Shown here: positions 17,418 through 26,642 of the stretch, piece after piece
Layout of the letters: every line of letters begins with the position of its first letter
Position numbering within the stretch: position 1 is the first letter of the stretch
NCBI RefSeq assembly: GCF_003337245.1
Contig: NZ_QPJE01000007.1
Span: 1-64,000, forward strand
Source: Halanaerobium sp. MA284_MarDTE_T2
GTDB lineage: Bacteria > Bacillota > Halanaerobiia > Halanaerobiales > Halanaerobiaceae
Direction of reading: 5' to 3'
DNA length: 64,000 nt
Translations under genes and position numbers: made by a program
Notes under the pieces: model-generated
Databases searched by the model: none
Told to the model about the DNA's origin: nothing
The model's input: only the letters and a program-made list of their open reading frames with translations

Positions 17418-18132
17418 TATCTCTGCTCTTTCTATTAATCAATTTGTAGAGGCTGTCAATTTTTTCCGGGCTTATTTCACTCAGCCTGTTATTTTTCCTG
17501 CACACCGCACCTCTAAATCCAATTATATCAGCACCTATCTCCATCAATAAATCGATATCTTCTGCTTTTAAAGAGCCGGCCAGTGCATTTAGTAAACCAG
17601 ACTCTGCAGAAGAGCTGACAAATTTTTTTAACTCATCCACTTCCATAAAATCAAATAGATTTTTTCCACTTTTATTAAGGGTATCTATCATAACCCCATC
17701 AATATCTGCTTTGGCAGCTATCTCAGGCAGGAACAGCGGATTTAATGTATTGTTTTCTGCATAATCAGCATAGCTGACAGCTATAATATTAGGGCTGTAT
17801 CCTGATTCTCTAACAGCAGACTTTACATTCTGCAGCAGATAAACGGCTTCTTCCGTCTCTTTGGGACCATATAAACCTATTTTTATATAATCAACCCTGC
17901 AGTTTGCAAGTCCATATGAGACAAGAGAAGCAAGGCCAGGCAGATTCGGCATATCTCCACCAGCTGCACTGATCGGAAAACCACTGTACAGGCGGCGAAT
18001 TTTATTTATTTGCTGAGGAAAATTAGCACCGAGTGAACCTTCCGCAGGATTTTTAATATCAAGTATATTAAATCTGCTGTCTTTTATTTTTAGCGCTTCT
18101 CTGTAATCTTTAACACTTATTAAAAGCTTCAA
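17404..18132 (-). CDS. mfnB: (5-formylfuran-3-yl)methyl phosphate synthase
   Basis: A small TIM barrel making the furan ring phosphate of methanofuran from two glyceraldehyde-3-phosphate molecules. LLISVKDYREAL at the start and ILDIKNPAEGSLGANFP (lysine and glycine loop) match archaeal MfnB, as does DYIKIGLYGP, which carries another active-site lysine. GVMIDTLNKSGKNLFDF supplies the conserved aspartate, and ALAGSLKAEDI and IGFRGAVC form the phosphate end of the barrel. The TTG start at 18132, ~8 bases after GGGGG and 1 base after the mptA stop, gives 242 residues. An upstream extension to 18219 would lie within mptA. Confidence 0.88.
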   Translation of the reverse strand: MKLLISVKDYREALKIKDSRFNILDIKNPAEGSLGANFPQQINKIRRLYSGFPISAAGGDMPNLPGLASLVSYGLANCRVDYIKIGLYGPKETEEAVYLLQNVKSAVRESGYSPNIIAVSYADYAENNTLNPLFLPEIAAKADIDGVMIDTLNKSGKNLFDFMEVDELKKFVSSSAESGLLNALAGSLKAEDIDLLMEIGADIIGFRGAVCRKNNRLSEISPEKIDSLYKLINRKSRDNVRT

Positions 18133-18133
18133 T

Positions 18134-19135
18134 TTAACATCCCCCACATTCTTCAAGCCACTCTTCTGGAGCAGTATTCTGACAGATAATATAATGATTG
18201 TTTTTACGAAATTCATCATTTCTCTGTTTTAGTTCATTTCTAATTTCTCCAATTTTTCCTCTTCTTTCCGCACAAACTTCATAGCTGTGTATTCCCTCAT
18301 AATTTATCTGTTTTGCCAGCAGATAGTCTTCATCATCAAGCCATTTAAATTTGCTGATAGTTCCTGAAACCATCTCTCTGACCACATCTTCTACAAATCT
18401 CGGCTTAAGGTGAGCGTTTTTTACTATTTCCAGCTCATCAACCCTTTTTAAGAGATCCAGCACCCTGCTGCTCATCGAATTTTCTACTATTTTGACAAGT
18501 TTTTCGGCATCAATACTTCTGTCTGTACCAATCATTAGTGTACCTTGTCCCCGCTGATTGTGTGAGGGTAGGGGAAGATATTTAAAAACTTTTTCCAGTT
18601 CTTTACTGGTAAAACCTTCTTCTTTTAATTTTTTTTCTGCAAACTCTTTTATCATCTGCTGTGCACAGGGGCAGACTGTCATCCCATTTGTTTCCACACC
18701 AACAAGGTGCCTGCTCCCTTCTTTACTGCTGACCGCCCAGCCAATAATTGTATTGATTTTCTGCGTTTTTTTACCTGATACAGGTGCTGTTTCATCAACC
18801 GGATATTTTGCCTTTATTCTGACTTCGGCCTTATTTGCATGCTGTCTTTCTCTGGCCATTTCAGCCATATAAGTTGCAAAATCTTCTATAACCATCGATT
18901 TTTTTCTTATAGTCTCATCTATTATTTGAGTAATTGTTTCATCAAAACGCGACATATGGGCACCTTTCTGCTCAGGCAGCAAATCTACATAAATATCAAA
19001 GGTGGAATAAAAGAGATTATCACTATCTTTATTTTTTATTCTAATTATTTTTTGGATATTAGTTACTCCCACTCTGTTAAGTCCTACGACAAAACGGGGT
19101 TTTTCTTTTTGCACATCACGTTTAAAATCTTCCAT
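18134..19135 (-). CDS. mptA: GTP cyclohydrolase of the MptA/FolE2 family
   Basis: Opens the pterin pathway by hydrolysing GTP. Motifs are VGLNRVGVTNI, QKGAHMSRFDETI, MTVCPCAQQMI (metal-ligand cysteine) and LPLPSHNQRGQGTLMIG (histidine ligand). The family contains Fe(II)-dependent archaeal MptA, which stops at the cyclic phosphate, and bacterial FolE2 (GCYH-IB), which makes dihydroneopterin triphosphate. Placement between methanofuran and H4MPT genes favours a cofactor-dedicated role, but sequence alone does not choose the product. ATG 19135 follows GAGGAGGC with 9-base spacing and is preferred over the longer frame. Confidence 0.85.
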   Translation of the reverse strand: MEDFKRDVQKEKPRFVVGLNRVGVTNIQKIIRIKNKDSDNLFYSTFDIYVDLLPEQKGAHMSRFDETITQIIDETIRKKSMVIEDFATYMAEMARERQHANKAEVRIKAKYPVDETAPVSGKKTQKINTIIGWAVSSKEGSRHLVGVETNGMTVCPCAQQMIKEFAEKKLKEEGFTSKELEKVFKYLPLPSHNQRGQGTLMIGTDRSIDAEKLVKIVENSMSSRVLDLLKRVDELEIVKNAHLKPRFVEDVVREMVSGTISKFKWLDDEDYLLAKQINYEGIHSYEVCAERRGKIGEIRNELKQRNDEFRKNNHYIICQNTAPEEWLEECGGC

Positions 19136-19171
19136 AATTATCAGCCTCCTCAATTATCACTCCAGTTCTAA

Positions 19172-20083
19172 TTATCTGGTCCAGCTTTTTACAAATTTAG
19201 GTCCTCCAATTAAAATGCTCAAAAAAAGTGCAGCTGTAATAAGATCAGCTGTTGTTCCAGGATTAACTTTTTCTTCTCTGCTCCTTAAAAAACCATCAAA
19301 TTCTTCTGTCATTTTTTGGCCAGTTTTAGTTTTAAGTCCACCCCGGTCAATTATTTTTAGAGCTTTTTGTGAAACTAAGTCTGCTGTTTTGCTGCCGTAC
19401 TTGCGAAATATTAAACTATCTCTGTATCTGCTGAGCACTTCAAGATAGGTCTGCACTACAGCAGATTCTATATCATCAAAGTAGAGTAAATTGTTTTTTA
19501 ATCGGGGATAAGTAAAGTCCAGAGTTAATGCAAATCCGCCTGCATATTCAGCTGCTATTTTATCTCTTTTTTCGGCCAGCCTCATTGCCTCCAGCAGAGT
19601 TATATTCACTTCTTCTCTTATATCTGCTTCTTTTACTTTAGACAGATTGCCGGCTCTGGAAAGATTAATCGCCTGATAGGCCGCCTCTGCATCTGCTTTT
19701 GTCAGACTGTTCAGTACTGATTTGATTTCTTCTTTCAACAGTAAAATAATATCATTTTTTTTTATATTATCCAGTTTATTATTTTCTCCAAGCTGACAGA
19801 ATGCTGCAGCAACTGGAACACAGAGAAGTATTATACCCAGATTTGTATTGCTGTCTACATAAAGATGGGTGTTTTCTACAGCTTTCAGAATTCCCCGACC
19901 TGGGTTTTTGAGATCAGAACAGTTAAAGGCATCAGATGCCGCAGCAGCACTAATAAGAAAATCCCTGTAGTGAAGATCAGAAAAAGATCTGCCTGGATAA
20001 ATATTTCCTGGTTTTGGTGAAGAAACTTCTATCAGGCAGGCAATCTCAAAAGCATGAGAAATTTTGCTATCTTTTAAATCCAT
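19172..20083 (-). CDS. CitG/MdcB-family protein (triphosphoribosyl-dephospho-CoA synthase-like) of H4MPT clusters
   Basis: An all-alpha protein of ~304 residues with the CitG-family pattern: LIEVSSPKPGNIYPGRSFSD at the N-terminus, NTNLGIILLCVPVAAA as the conserved glycine loop, and an alanine-rich C-terminal helix with PGTTADLITAALFLSIL. In CitG this family transfers a phosphoribosyl unit to make the citrate-lyase prosthetic group precursor. Citrate or malonate lyase genes are absent here, and CitG-like genes recur in methylotroph H4MPT clusters, so a role in methanopterin assembly, perhaps a ribosyl step, is inferred. ATG 20083 has AAGGAG at 6 bases and is preferred over upstream ATGs. Confidence 0.78.
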   Translation of the reverse strand: MDLKDSKISHAFEIACLIEVSSPKPGNIYPGRSFSDLHYRDFLISAAAASDAFNCSDLKNPGRGILKAVENTHLYVDSNTNLGIILLCVPVAAAFCQLGENNKLDNIKKNDIILLLKEEIKSVLNSLTKADAEAAYQAINLSRAGNLSKVKEADIREEVNITLLEAMRLAEKRDKIAAEYAGGFALTLDFTYPRLKNNLLYFDDIESAVVQTYLEVLSRYRDSLIFRKYGSKTADLVSQKALKIIDRGGLKTKTGQKMTEEFDGFLRSREEKVNPGTTADLITAALFLSILIGGPKFVKSWTR

Positions 20084-20137
20084 TATTCTCCTTTCTAAAT
20101 CCATTATTTCCCTTTCCAAAAAAATTTTATTATAAAT

Positions 20138-21001
20138 TTAGACAAGCATATCAATAATTTTGTCTGCTATATTAAAATCTGTTACCTGCTGCAGACCATG
20201 CCAGCCAGGGATACTGTTTACTTCAATTAAATAAGGCCTCTTATAATCTCCTTCTTCAAGAACAATATCAATTCCTGCATATTTTAGTTTTAATATATCG
20301 GCTGCATGTACAGCCATATCTACAATATGACCTGGCAGATCTATTTTTTTACTGCTGGCACCTCTAGCAACATTAGTTTTCCAGCTGCTGCCACACCTTT
20401 CGGAAGCAGCAATCAGCTGTCCATTACAGACAAAAACCCTGATATCACTTTTTTTATGAGGAATATATTTCTGCAGATAAAAAACATAATTGTTCATCTC
20501 CCAGGCCCTAAATACTCTATAGGCAGTATCCTCGTCTGTTATTCTTACTATCCCCTTACCTAAAGAACCGAATAATGGTTTTAAAATGATATCCTGCCAT
20601 CTGTAGTAAAACTCCATTGCCTCAGTAAAATCTTCACTGACAAATGTTTCTGGGGTTGGAATTCCTTCATCTGCAAGTAAAAACTGTGTATAATATTTAT
20701 CAACTGTTTTTTCAATCACAGAAGGATTGTTAATAATCTTTTTCTCTCTAGCTGCCATCCTATTAAGTATATCCATTCTGAGTATAATCTGTTCTAAACT
20801 CCCATTAGGTATAACCCTAACAAAAATATAATCGGCACTGTCCAGAACAAAATCTTCACTTTTTACATCAAAATCAGTCCCGATTCCTGCTCCCAGTTTT
20901 GAAATAGGGATCCTCCTTGCTTCAATATTTTTCTTTTTAAGTGCTCTAGAAATCTCCTTTACATGCCAGCCGTCATAAGATGCCAGTATTACTGCCTGCA
21001 A
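20138..21001 (-). CDS. mptN: RimK-like ATP-grasp ligase, probable methanopterin-tail ligase (MptN-like)
   Basis: An ATP-grasp protein with the RimK order. A Rossmann-like N-terminus (AVILASYDGWHVKEIS) precedes VEKTVDKYYTQFLL-type segment IEKTVDKYYTQFLLADEGIP. The ATP loop ILKPLFGSLGKGIVRI and YLQKYIPHKKSDIRVFV follow, then ADILKLKYAGIDIV and YLIEVNSIPGWHGLQ (Mg site). MptN adds L-glutamate to tetrahydrosarcinapterin precursors in methanogens, and a homologue is conserved in methylotroph H4MPT clusters. The amino acid here is unknown. The TTG start at 21001 lies 1 base beyond the mch stop and 7 bases after GGAGGG, indicating coupled translation. Confidence 0.75.
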   Translation of the reverse strand: MQAVILASYDGWHVKEISRALKKKNIEARRIPISKLGAGIGTDFDVKSEDFVLDSADYIFVRVIPNGSLEQIILRMDILNRMAAREKKIINNPSVIEKTVDKYYTQFLLADEGIPTPETFVSEDFTEAMEFYYRWQDIILKPLFGSLGKGIVRITDEDTAYRVFRAWEMNNYVFYLQKYIPHKKSDIRVFVCNGQLIAASERCGSSWKTNVARGASSKKIDLPGHIVDMAVHAADILKLKYAGIDIVLEEGDYKRPYLIEVNSIPGWHGLQQVTDFNIADKIIDMLV

Positions 21002-21002
21002 T

Positions 21003-21968
21003 TTACTGCCCTCCAAAAAAAGATTTTTTCAATATTTCATAATTTATACTGCCGGCAGAAAAACTGCTGCCTGTCTTCCTGTTTGTTATAATAACTCTTG
21101 CTGGACTAAAGAGCATCGGATCGATATCATAAAAATTATTATATTTTTTAAAAAGTTTTAAAAAACTTTCTCCATAATCTTTAGATGAATTTGATGGGAT
21201 TTTATCTATCAGATCTTCTATTTCCTCATCTTCACAAAATACTGTGTAATATGCTGTACCCCCATACAGCACTGCATCATTGGTTCTTCCAATAGCTGTC
21301 AGGTTATCTGCTGCCACTGGAGAAATAGGACAGCTCCCCCAGCCGCTTTCTATTTTACGGAGATCAAAGTTGAGTTCATGCATTTTATGCAGTCCGGTCT
21401 CTACTATCCTGCCGCTTATCTGTATTGAACCTGTCAGTGATTCTGCTGGTGCAGTAAGTATATAGACATCATCACAGGGAGTTGACAGTTTATCTGCTAT
21501 ATAGTCTGCTGCTTCTAAATCTGGCAGCTCGGAAGATTCCAGAACAATAACTGCCGGTACCCTTTCGTTTTCATGATATTCACTGAATTCTTCATATAAC
21601 TCTTCTTCTTTTAGCAGTATCCTGCCTGGACCGGAAGCCATAGCAAAAAAATCTCCACTTTCTACTTTCCAGCCTGCATACTGAGAAAGCATACATGCTT
21701 CCAGTGGATGATCAACCCGTACTTCCACAGACGGAAGCTGATAGCTCTGTAGATCAAAGCTGCCAAAACTTGCTTTCCCCATTCCTCCGAGACAAATTTC
21801 TATAAAATATTTACCCGCTCTGTAACCTCCTTTAGTTTTAACACCTCCATCTATAATCATAACACCATTTTCCATCTGTTGAACATCAATATTTAGATCT
21901 TCTTTATTTTTAATCATTTTTTTAACCAGCATAACTGCATTTTTATTGAGAGTTAACCTTCTTTCCAT
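21003..21968 (-). CDS. mch: methenyl-tetrahydromethanopterin cyclohydrolase
   Basis: Interconverts methenyl-H4MPT and 5-formyl-H4MPT. The 321-residue length matches Mch. Recognisable blocks are NKNAVMLVKKMI, MIIDGGVKTKGGYRAGKYFI, GMGKASFGSF, EVRVDHPLEACMLSQYAGW, FFAMASGPGRIL and WGSCPISPVAADNLTAIGR, with NDAVLYGGTAYYTV near the C-terminus. All are typical of Mch from archaea and methylotrophs. The ATG at 21968 follows GGGAGAG and overlaps the fwdC 3' end by 16 bases. It sits between the formyltransferase/dehydrogenase block and the cofactor-biosynthesis block of the operon. Confidence 0.93.
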   Translation of the reverse strand: MERRLTLNKNAVMLVKKMIKNKEDLNIDVQQMENGVMIIDGGVKTKGGYRAGKYFIEICLGGMGKASFGSFDLQSYQLPSVEVRVDHPLEACMLSQYAGWKVESGDFFAMASGPGRILLKEEELYEEFSEYHENERVPAVIVLESSELPDLEAADYIADKLSTPCDDVYILTAPAESLTGSIQISGRIVETGLHKMHELNFDLRKIESGWGSCPISPVAADNLTAIGRTNDAVLYGGTAYYTVFCEDEEIEDLIDKIPSNSSKDYGESFLKLFKKYNNFYDIDPMLFSPARVIITNRKTGSSFSAGSINYEILKKSFFGGQ

Positions 21969-22807
21969 ATAAGGATCTCTCCCTTCCCTATTTCTGTATT
22001 ATCACCTGTATATCTATGATAATAACCGGAAAACATATTTTGGGGAATATCTATCTTAAACTCATTTTTGAGGTGGGCAAAGGCAATTTTTAAAAATTCT
22101 GGATAATAGCTGATATTATAATTAAAAGTGGGCAGCATTTCCAGCTGATGGGCAGAAATAATTGTTCCACGCTTCATAGCAGCACCTGTTCTTTTACCTG
22201 CTTTACCAAAAAGATAGATAGAACCTGCCACCATTTGAGCTCCGGCCATATCTCCACAGCTGCCGCTGACAATTATCTCTCCTCTCCTCATTCTGCTGCC
22301 GAGAAAACTGCCAGCACTGCCCTTAATATAAATTACCCCTCTGTTCATGCCTAGCTTATCTCCCCTAAAGGCTGAACCTACATAATTACCTGTATTCCCA
22401 TTTACCTTAATATATCCACCCTGCATTTCTGCTCCCAGCCAATCACCGGTGTCTCCATTGACCTCTATTTTACCTCCACTCATTTCTGAGCCTGTATGCA
22501 TACCAGTACTGCCATTAATAAAAATTTCACCGGTTGTCATACCTGCTCCTATATATTTAAAATTATCCAGCTCTCCGTCTATAAATATGTTCTGAGAGGG
22601 CTCTCCTTCTATTTTGAAAAAATCTTTAAGCTTATACTTTTTTCTTCCTGCCAGCAGAGTCAGCTCAGCTATTTCGGAAATAGTCTTTTCTGCAGTTATA
22701 TCAGGAGATATATTTTCTGCTTCTACCGGCAGTTTACCTGCTGTTTTACCTTCTGGCTGAATTAAAGATGGATTATCCTTTTTTAAAATCAGCTTTAATT
22801 TACTCAT
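21953..22807 (-). CDS. fwdC: formylmethanofuran dehydrogenase subunit C
   Basis: A beta-helical subunit built from repeats of the type GxxxGxxM/R: examples are GDTGDWLGAEMQGG, GNTGNYVGSAFRGD, GSAGSFLGSRMRRG, GSCGDMAGAQMVAG and GKAGKRTGAAMKRG (about residues 110-220). The C-terminal part carries QLEMLPTFNYNISYYPEFLK, typical of FwdC/FhcC. It is a structural partner that organises the FwdA-FwdB core and, in the archaeal structure, shapes the formate channel region. ATG 22807 follows GAGGGGTGATC and overlaps the ftr stop by 8 bases. About 285 residues, close to the archaeal length. Confidence 0.9.
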   Translation of the reverse strand: MSKLKLILKKDNPSLIQPEGKTAGKLPVEAENISPDITAEKTISEIAELTLLAGRKKYKLKDFFKIEGEPSQNIFIDGELDNFKYIGAGMTTGEIFINGSTGMHTGSEMSGGKIEVNGDTGDWLGAEMQGGYIKVNGNTGNYVGSAFRGDKLGMNRGVIYIKGSAGSFLGSRMRRGEIIVSGSCGDMAGAQMVAGSIYLFGKAGKRTGAAMKRGTIISAHQLEMLPTFNYNISYYPEFLKIAFAHLKNEFKIDIPQNMFSGYYHRYTGDNTEIGKGEILIWKEG

Positions 22808-23702
22808 CAAGATCACCCCTCAGTATTTCGTGCAGGTAAATATTTTCTGTGCCGAGATCTCCACCATAGTTTCCTGCAGTTATTTTTATTATCCCTGGTA
22901 TACAGGCATTTTTTATGCCAACTGCCATTGCGTCTGATACAGCTTGTGTACTTAAACCATCTATAACTATTTCCAGAACTGAACCTGCATTTTTGGTCAG
23001 CATACTGTCTTTAACCTGTGCTTTAATGGTTGGACAGTAGGGTGTATTGGTAGATGCATTAAGAAATTTATATTTTGAACTGACTTTACTGCCACTGCTG
23101 ACTATTCCCCCAGGGAAAGGCATTATCACATCATTTAATCTGTGCACTGCTGCCACTGCTTTTTCGGCGGCTTCAAGTGCTGCCTGACTATCTTCCCCTA
23201 TTATTAAGAAATTTCCACCACCAAGTCCTTTTTTGATACCAAAACTTTCTTCTATTAAGAATTCACCACTCATTATTGGAATCCGCCAGAATCTTCTGTC
23301 ACTGTATAATTTGGAGATCTGATATCCATCACCAAAATAGCGAAGATTACCGCCCACTTTGATTTTCTCGTCTGTATGCAGACCGTTAAAACATGAAGTG
23401 GTGGCTGCAGTCATGATGGTCTGTCCTATTCTTTTTGTCAGTTCATTTAACATACTTTCTTTTTTCATAGTAAAAAAAAGCAGGCTGCAGCCGGGTCTTC
23501 CATCCGATGTTTCCTCAGGCAGCAGTTCTTTTTCCAGCCCGGCCTCTATCCCACACTCTATGATAGATGTTGCAAAGCCGACTGCTTCTCTAGCAGCTGT
23601 TCTAGCCCATTTTTCGTTTCTTGCTGTGACAATAACTCTGCTTCCGTACATAGTAAATGCTTCTGCAAAAGTATCTTCAATTTCTACACCTTTCAACTGC
23701 AT
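22800..23702 (-). CDS. ftr: formylmethanofuran:tetrahydromethanopterin formyltransferase
   Basis: Moves the formyl group between H4MPT and methanofuran. GVEIEDTFAEAFTMYGSRVI at the N-terminus is the Ftr hallmark, followed by GFATSIIECGIEAGLE, RPGCSLLFF and a KVGGNLRYFGDGYQ block. The C-terminus has TNTPYCPTIKAQVKDSMLT and AGNYGGDLGTENIYLHEIL. 300 residues is the normal length. Archaeal Ftr is free-standing, whereas in methylotrophs the homologue (FhcD) is a subunit of Fhc; here the gene lies between fwdA and fwdC, as in the bacterial gene order. ATG at 23702 overlaps the end of fwdA by 10 bases. Confidence 0.94.
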   Translation of the reverse strand: MQLKGVEIEDTFAEAFTMYGSRVIVTARNEKWARTAAREAVGFATSIIECGIEAGLEKELLPEETSDGRPGCSLLFFTMKKESMLNELTKRIGQTIMTAATTSCFNGLHTDEKIKVGGNLRYFGDGYQISKLYSDRRFWRIPIMSGEFLIEESFGIKKGLGGGNFLIIGEDSQAALEAAEKAVAAVHRLNDVIMPFPGGIVSSGSKVSSKYKFLNASTNTPYCPTIKAQVKDSMLTKNAGSVLEIVIDGLSTQAVSDAMAVGIKNACIPGIIKITAGNYGGDLGTENIYLHEILRGDLDE

Positions 23703-25363
23703 GGAATCACCTCCAGATTATTAAAATAGCTGTCTGAAACCGGATAGTTTTCAATCGAAATACTGTAGTAATTTTTGAAATCTTCACCGATTATTTCACT
23801 TATATTTTTATCATAATCCGGTCTGGCGACAAGTGTTTTTCCTTCTCTCAATTTTTCTACCAGCTTTCCATCTTCAACAATTATTTTCCCTGATTTAATT
23901 ACAATTTCAGGATGAGCAAATACTTCTGCTATTTTATCTTTGCTTTCCAGCCTGCTGTAAACTGTAATATCTGCATCTGCTCCCACACCAATATGACCTT
24001 TATTTGCCAGACCTAGTGCTCTGGCCGGTCCAGATCTTGTAATCACAGCTATTTCATCAAGGCTGTATTCTCTTTCCAGTTCTGCTATATCTGTATAATT
24101 TCCAAGTTTATTGTGCATTTCTGATATCATCTTCAGCCGATAATCTCTACTCATCAGCAGTTTTATTATCCAGGGATAGGCAGTAAATGGACCTGCATTT
24201 GGATGATCTGTTGTCAGAAAAACCTTCCAGGGATCATCTATTTTTAAAAACAGCTCCAGACCAATTGCCCACTGTATTCCATTTATAAGATTTTTCTTTT
24301 TGTAGTTCATGGGCACTATACCTGAACCGGTTTCCATCTCTACATCTGTATTAACCCATTTGCTGCCTGTCAGCTTATGAAGATTATATTCTAAAATACC
24401 ATCAGCTGTCATGGTTGTTACCTCACCAAATACTATCTGACCAATATCAACAGTTAACTTATCATCATTATTTACTTTTTCTGCTATCTGATCTGCCGCA
24501 GAGACAAATTTAATTTTGCTTTCTTCATTAAGACCATAACTGCTGAACTGGATATGTGTTATATGTTTTCGGTAATCTTTGAGCAGATCAAGTGTGGAAA
24601 TTGTAGTTTTATAATTGCCAGGTGAACCTAGATCATTTGTATGAATATGAACAGGGTGCGGCAGTCCCAGCTCGTCATTTGCTTCTGCCAGTGCCAGCAG
24701 TATTTCTCTTGGAGAAAGATTAAAATGTGTCCCTTTTTCTTCAATTCCCCTGAGCCTTTTTCCTTCTTTCCAGGCCTCCACTCCACCTGGATTAACTACT
24801 TTAAGTCCAAATGCACCTGTGACATTTATCAGCCAGGCAAGATAATCTTTTAAGGCTTTTTTGTTTTTCTCTTTTATAAATTTAAGTACAAAATAATTAT
24901 TGCCGCTTAGGACAAGAAATCCCTTATCAATAAATGGAAGTCCTCCGAACTCTTCGTGTATATGTCTGGCCTTCATGGGGGGACCTGCTGCTTCCATAAC
25001 CGTAGTATATCCCATCAGGCTGTAGCGGTATCCTGTCACATAACTTGTTGGTACTGTTGAACCTACACCGGACCGCAGTCCTCCTTTTTTGGGAACATTA
25101 TCGTGGCGATGATCTTCCGGCCTCAACACACGACCGGTATTAATTTTAGGTCCTGCAATATGTGCGTGAATATCTACTCCTCCCGGCATTACAATTTTTT
25201 CTTTAAGATCTATTTCCTGATAACTACCCTGATTTTTTGCACTCTCTATCTCTTCCGCTGAAGGTTTTGAAACTATTTTTTCATTTTTAATCCATATATC
25301 TTCTTTTACAGCAGACTTATTATTTTTTGGATCATAGATAATTCCGTTTTTTAATCTAATCAT
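23693..25363 (-). CDS. fwdA: formylmethanofuran dehydrogenase subunit A (amidohydrolase)
   Basis: A metal-dependent amidohydrolase that hydrolyses or forms formyl-methanofuran, exchanging formate with the dehydrogenase subunit. VMPGGVDIHAHIAGPKINTG carries the HxH metal motif. GLKVVNPGGVEAW holds the lysine expected to be carboxylated, VHIHTNDLGSPGN gives further histidines and FLTTDHPNAGPFTAYPWI the late aspartate. The 556-residue length is normal. ATG 25363 is 10 bases after GGGGAG and overlaps the fwdB stop by 8. The subunit is shared by archaeal Fwd/Fmd and bacterial Fhc, so it does not by itself decide between redox and hydrolytic systems. Confidence 0.93.
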   Translation of the reverse strand: MIRLKNGIIYDPKNNKSAVKEDIWIKNEKIVSKPSAEEIESAKNQGSYQEIDLKEKIVMPGGVDIHAHIAGPKINTGRVLRPEDHRHDNVPKKGGLRSGVGSTVPTSYVTGYRYSLMGYTTVMEAAGPPMKARHIHEEFGGLPFIDKGFLVLSGNNYFVLKFIKEKNKKALKDYLAWLINVTGAFGLKVVNPGGVEAWKEGKRLRGIEEKGTHFNLSPREILLALAEANDELGLPHPVHIHTNDLGSPGNYKTTISTLDLLKDYRKHITHIQFSSYGLNEESKIKFVSAADQIAEKVNNDDKLTVDIGQIVFGEVTTMTADGILEYNLHKLTGSKWVNTDVEMETGSGIVPMNYKKKNLINGIQWAIGLELFLKIDDPWKVFLTTDHPNAGPFTAYPWIIKLLMSRDYRLKMISEMHNKLGNYTDIAELEREYSLDEIAVITRSGPARALGLANKGHIGVGADADITVYSRLESKDKIAEVFAHPEIVIKSGKIIVEDGKLVEKLREGKTLVARPDYDKNISEIIGEDFKNYYSISIENYPVSDSYFNNLEVIPCS

Positions 25364-26642
25364 TTTCAATCAGCTCCCCTATTCTGGATACTGCAGAAGC
25401 ATCATCCGGCCAGCTGTCGTCGAGAAATTTTCTCAGCTGAAGTGGAACATGGTCCATCCTGTAAACTGTTCCGGAAGCACCAATACCCTTTACAGCAGAT
25501 GGTATTACTACATCTGCTATTTCTGTAGTTAAATTCCAGTGAGGATCCAAAACTATGGTTGGTATTTTCTTTAGATATTCTGCTGCCTCATGTGGCAGAC
25601 TGGCTGCAGGGTCAGAAGCAATAATAAAAGCTGCATCTACTTCTCTGCGGGCCAGCAAATCAACTGCCGAAAATTCTCCTGGATTATAGCGGGGATAATT
25701 TCTGCTGAAATTAACAGCAAACGGATAACCTGTCTGCCAGGCCATTGTAATTTCACTGCCGGCAACATTTCCATGTCCCCGCATAGGTATCATTACAAAT
25801 CTTCCATAATCATTAAGATTTCTGACCAGGCTCATCGCAGCCCAGGTATTCATATATTTTCCTCTACTCATAGTTAAACCCATTCCATAAAAAACAGACC
25901 CATATTTTACCTTTTTCATTTTCTCAGCCAGATCTTTCAGCTTTACCAGCTCTATACCACCTATTCTGCCGTCTTCTGAAGTCGGTGTTCTGCCGCTTAC
26001 TAGCATCTGCAGAGCCATCAAAATCTCGAAATCAGAATTTGGTTTTACCTGAAAAAAATGATCTGCCAGTTTGGCAGTGGGAGTTTTTCGGACATCAAAA
26101 ACAATTATTTCCCTATCCTTTCTATTCTTACGATACATACCCTGTGATAATATCGAATATCTTTTGGCATGATTAGGATGAGCTTCCACTGGATTTGCCC
26201 CCCAAAAAATCATCATATCTGATCTGTTTTTTACCTCACCTAATGTAGCAGATACCATCCCTACAAGCTGTTTTGCCAGTGTTCCCGGGCCGTGGCAGAC
26301 AGAAGACGTGCTGTCTATATTGGCACCACATTTTTCCGCCAGTTCAACTGCAGCTTTTTGTGCCTCTGCAGTTGTACTGCTGAGACCGTAAATAAGTGGA
26401 TTCCTGCTGCTGCTTAAAATTTCTGCTGCTGCAGAAACCGCTTTATTATATTTAACTTCTTTACCTTTTATCTGGGGAACAGTTCTATCTTTTTGAGCAT
26501 GTTCGTATTTTTTTCTGGAGATAGCACAGGCATTTTTTATATTTTCTATTTTATTATTTTTAACCTTTATTTCAATATCATCACATAGTGCACCACAAAA
26601 GGTACAAATTATATTTTGATAGGTTTTGCTTTCCTCATTCAA
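25356..26642 (-). CDS. fwdB: formylmethanofuran dehydrogenase subunit B, with Fe-S and Mo/W ligands intact
   Basis: The catalytic subunit that oxidises formate to CO2 at a Mo- or W-bis-pterin centre. The N-terminal ICTFCGALCDDI plus NACAI supplies four cysteines for a [4Fe-4S] cluster. SVCHGPGTLAKQLVG (about residue 100) carries the cysteine that binds Mo/W in archaeal FwdB. LGEVKNRSDMMIFWGANPVEAHP, FYGMGLTMSRGKY, PMRGHGNVAGSE and PSAVKGIGASGTVYRMD all match archaeal FwdB. As I recall, FhcB of aerobic methylotrophs lacks these cysteines, so this protein looks redox-active. 428 residues. TTG at 26642 overlaps the fwdD stop as TTGA. Confidence 0.92.
   Translation of the reverse strand: MNEESKTYQNIICTFCGALCDDIEIKVKNNKIENIKNACAISRKKYEHAQKDRTVPQIKGKEVKYNKAVSAAAEILSSSRNPLIYGLSSTTAEAQKAAVELAEKCGANIDSTSSVCHGPGTLAKQLVGMVSATLGEVKNRSDMMIFWGANPVEAHPNHAKRYSILSQGMYRKNRKDREIIVFDVRKTPTAKLADHFFQVKPNSDFEILMALQMLVSGRTPTSEDGRIGGIELVKLKDLAEKMKKVKYGSVFYGMGLTMSRGKYMNTWAAMSLVRNLNDYGRFVMIPMRGHGNVAGSEITMAWQTGYPFAVNFSRNYPRYNPGEFSAVDLLARREVDAAFIIASDPAASLPHEAAEYLKKIPTIVLDPHWNLTTEIADVVIPSAVKGIGASGTVYRMDHVPLQLRKFLDDSWPDDASAVSRIGELIEND

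Noticed and set aside
19172-20083. Citrate- or malonate-decarboxylase accessory gene (citG/mdcB)
   Set aside because: No citrate lyase or malonate decarboxylase genes are near, while CitG-like genes recur in H4MPT clusters.
25356-26642. FwdB as a generic formate dehydrogenase or other molybdopterin oxidoreductase
   Set aside because: The block SVCHGP, the flanking LGEVKNRSD region, and neighbours fwdA, ftr, fwdC and fwdD identify formylmethanofuran dehydrogenase specifically.
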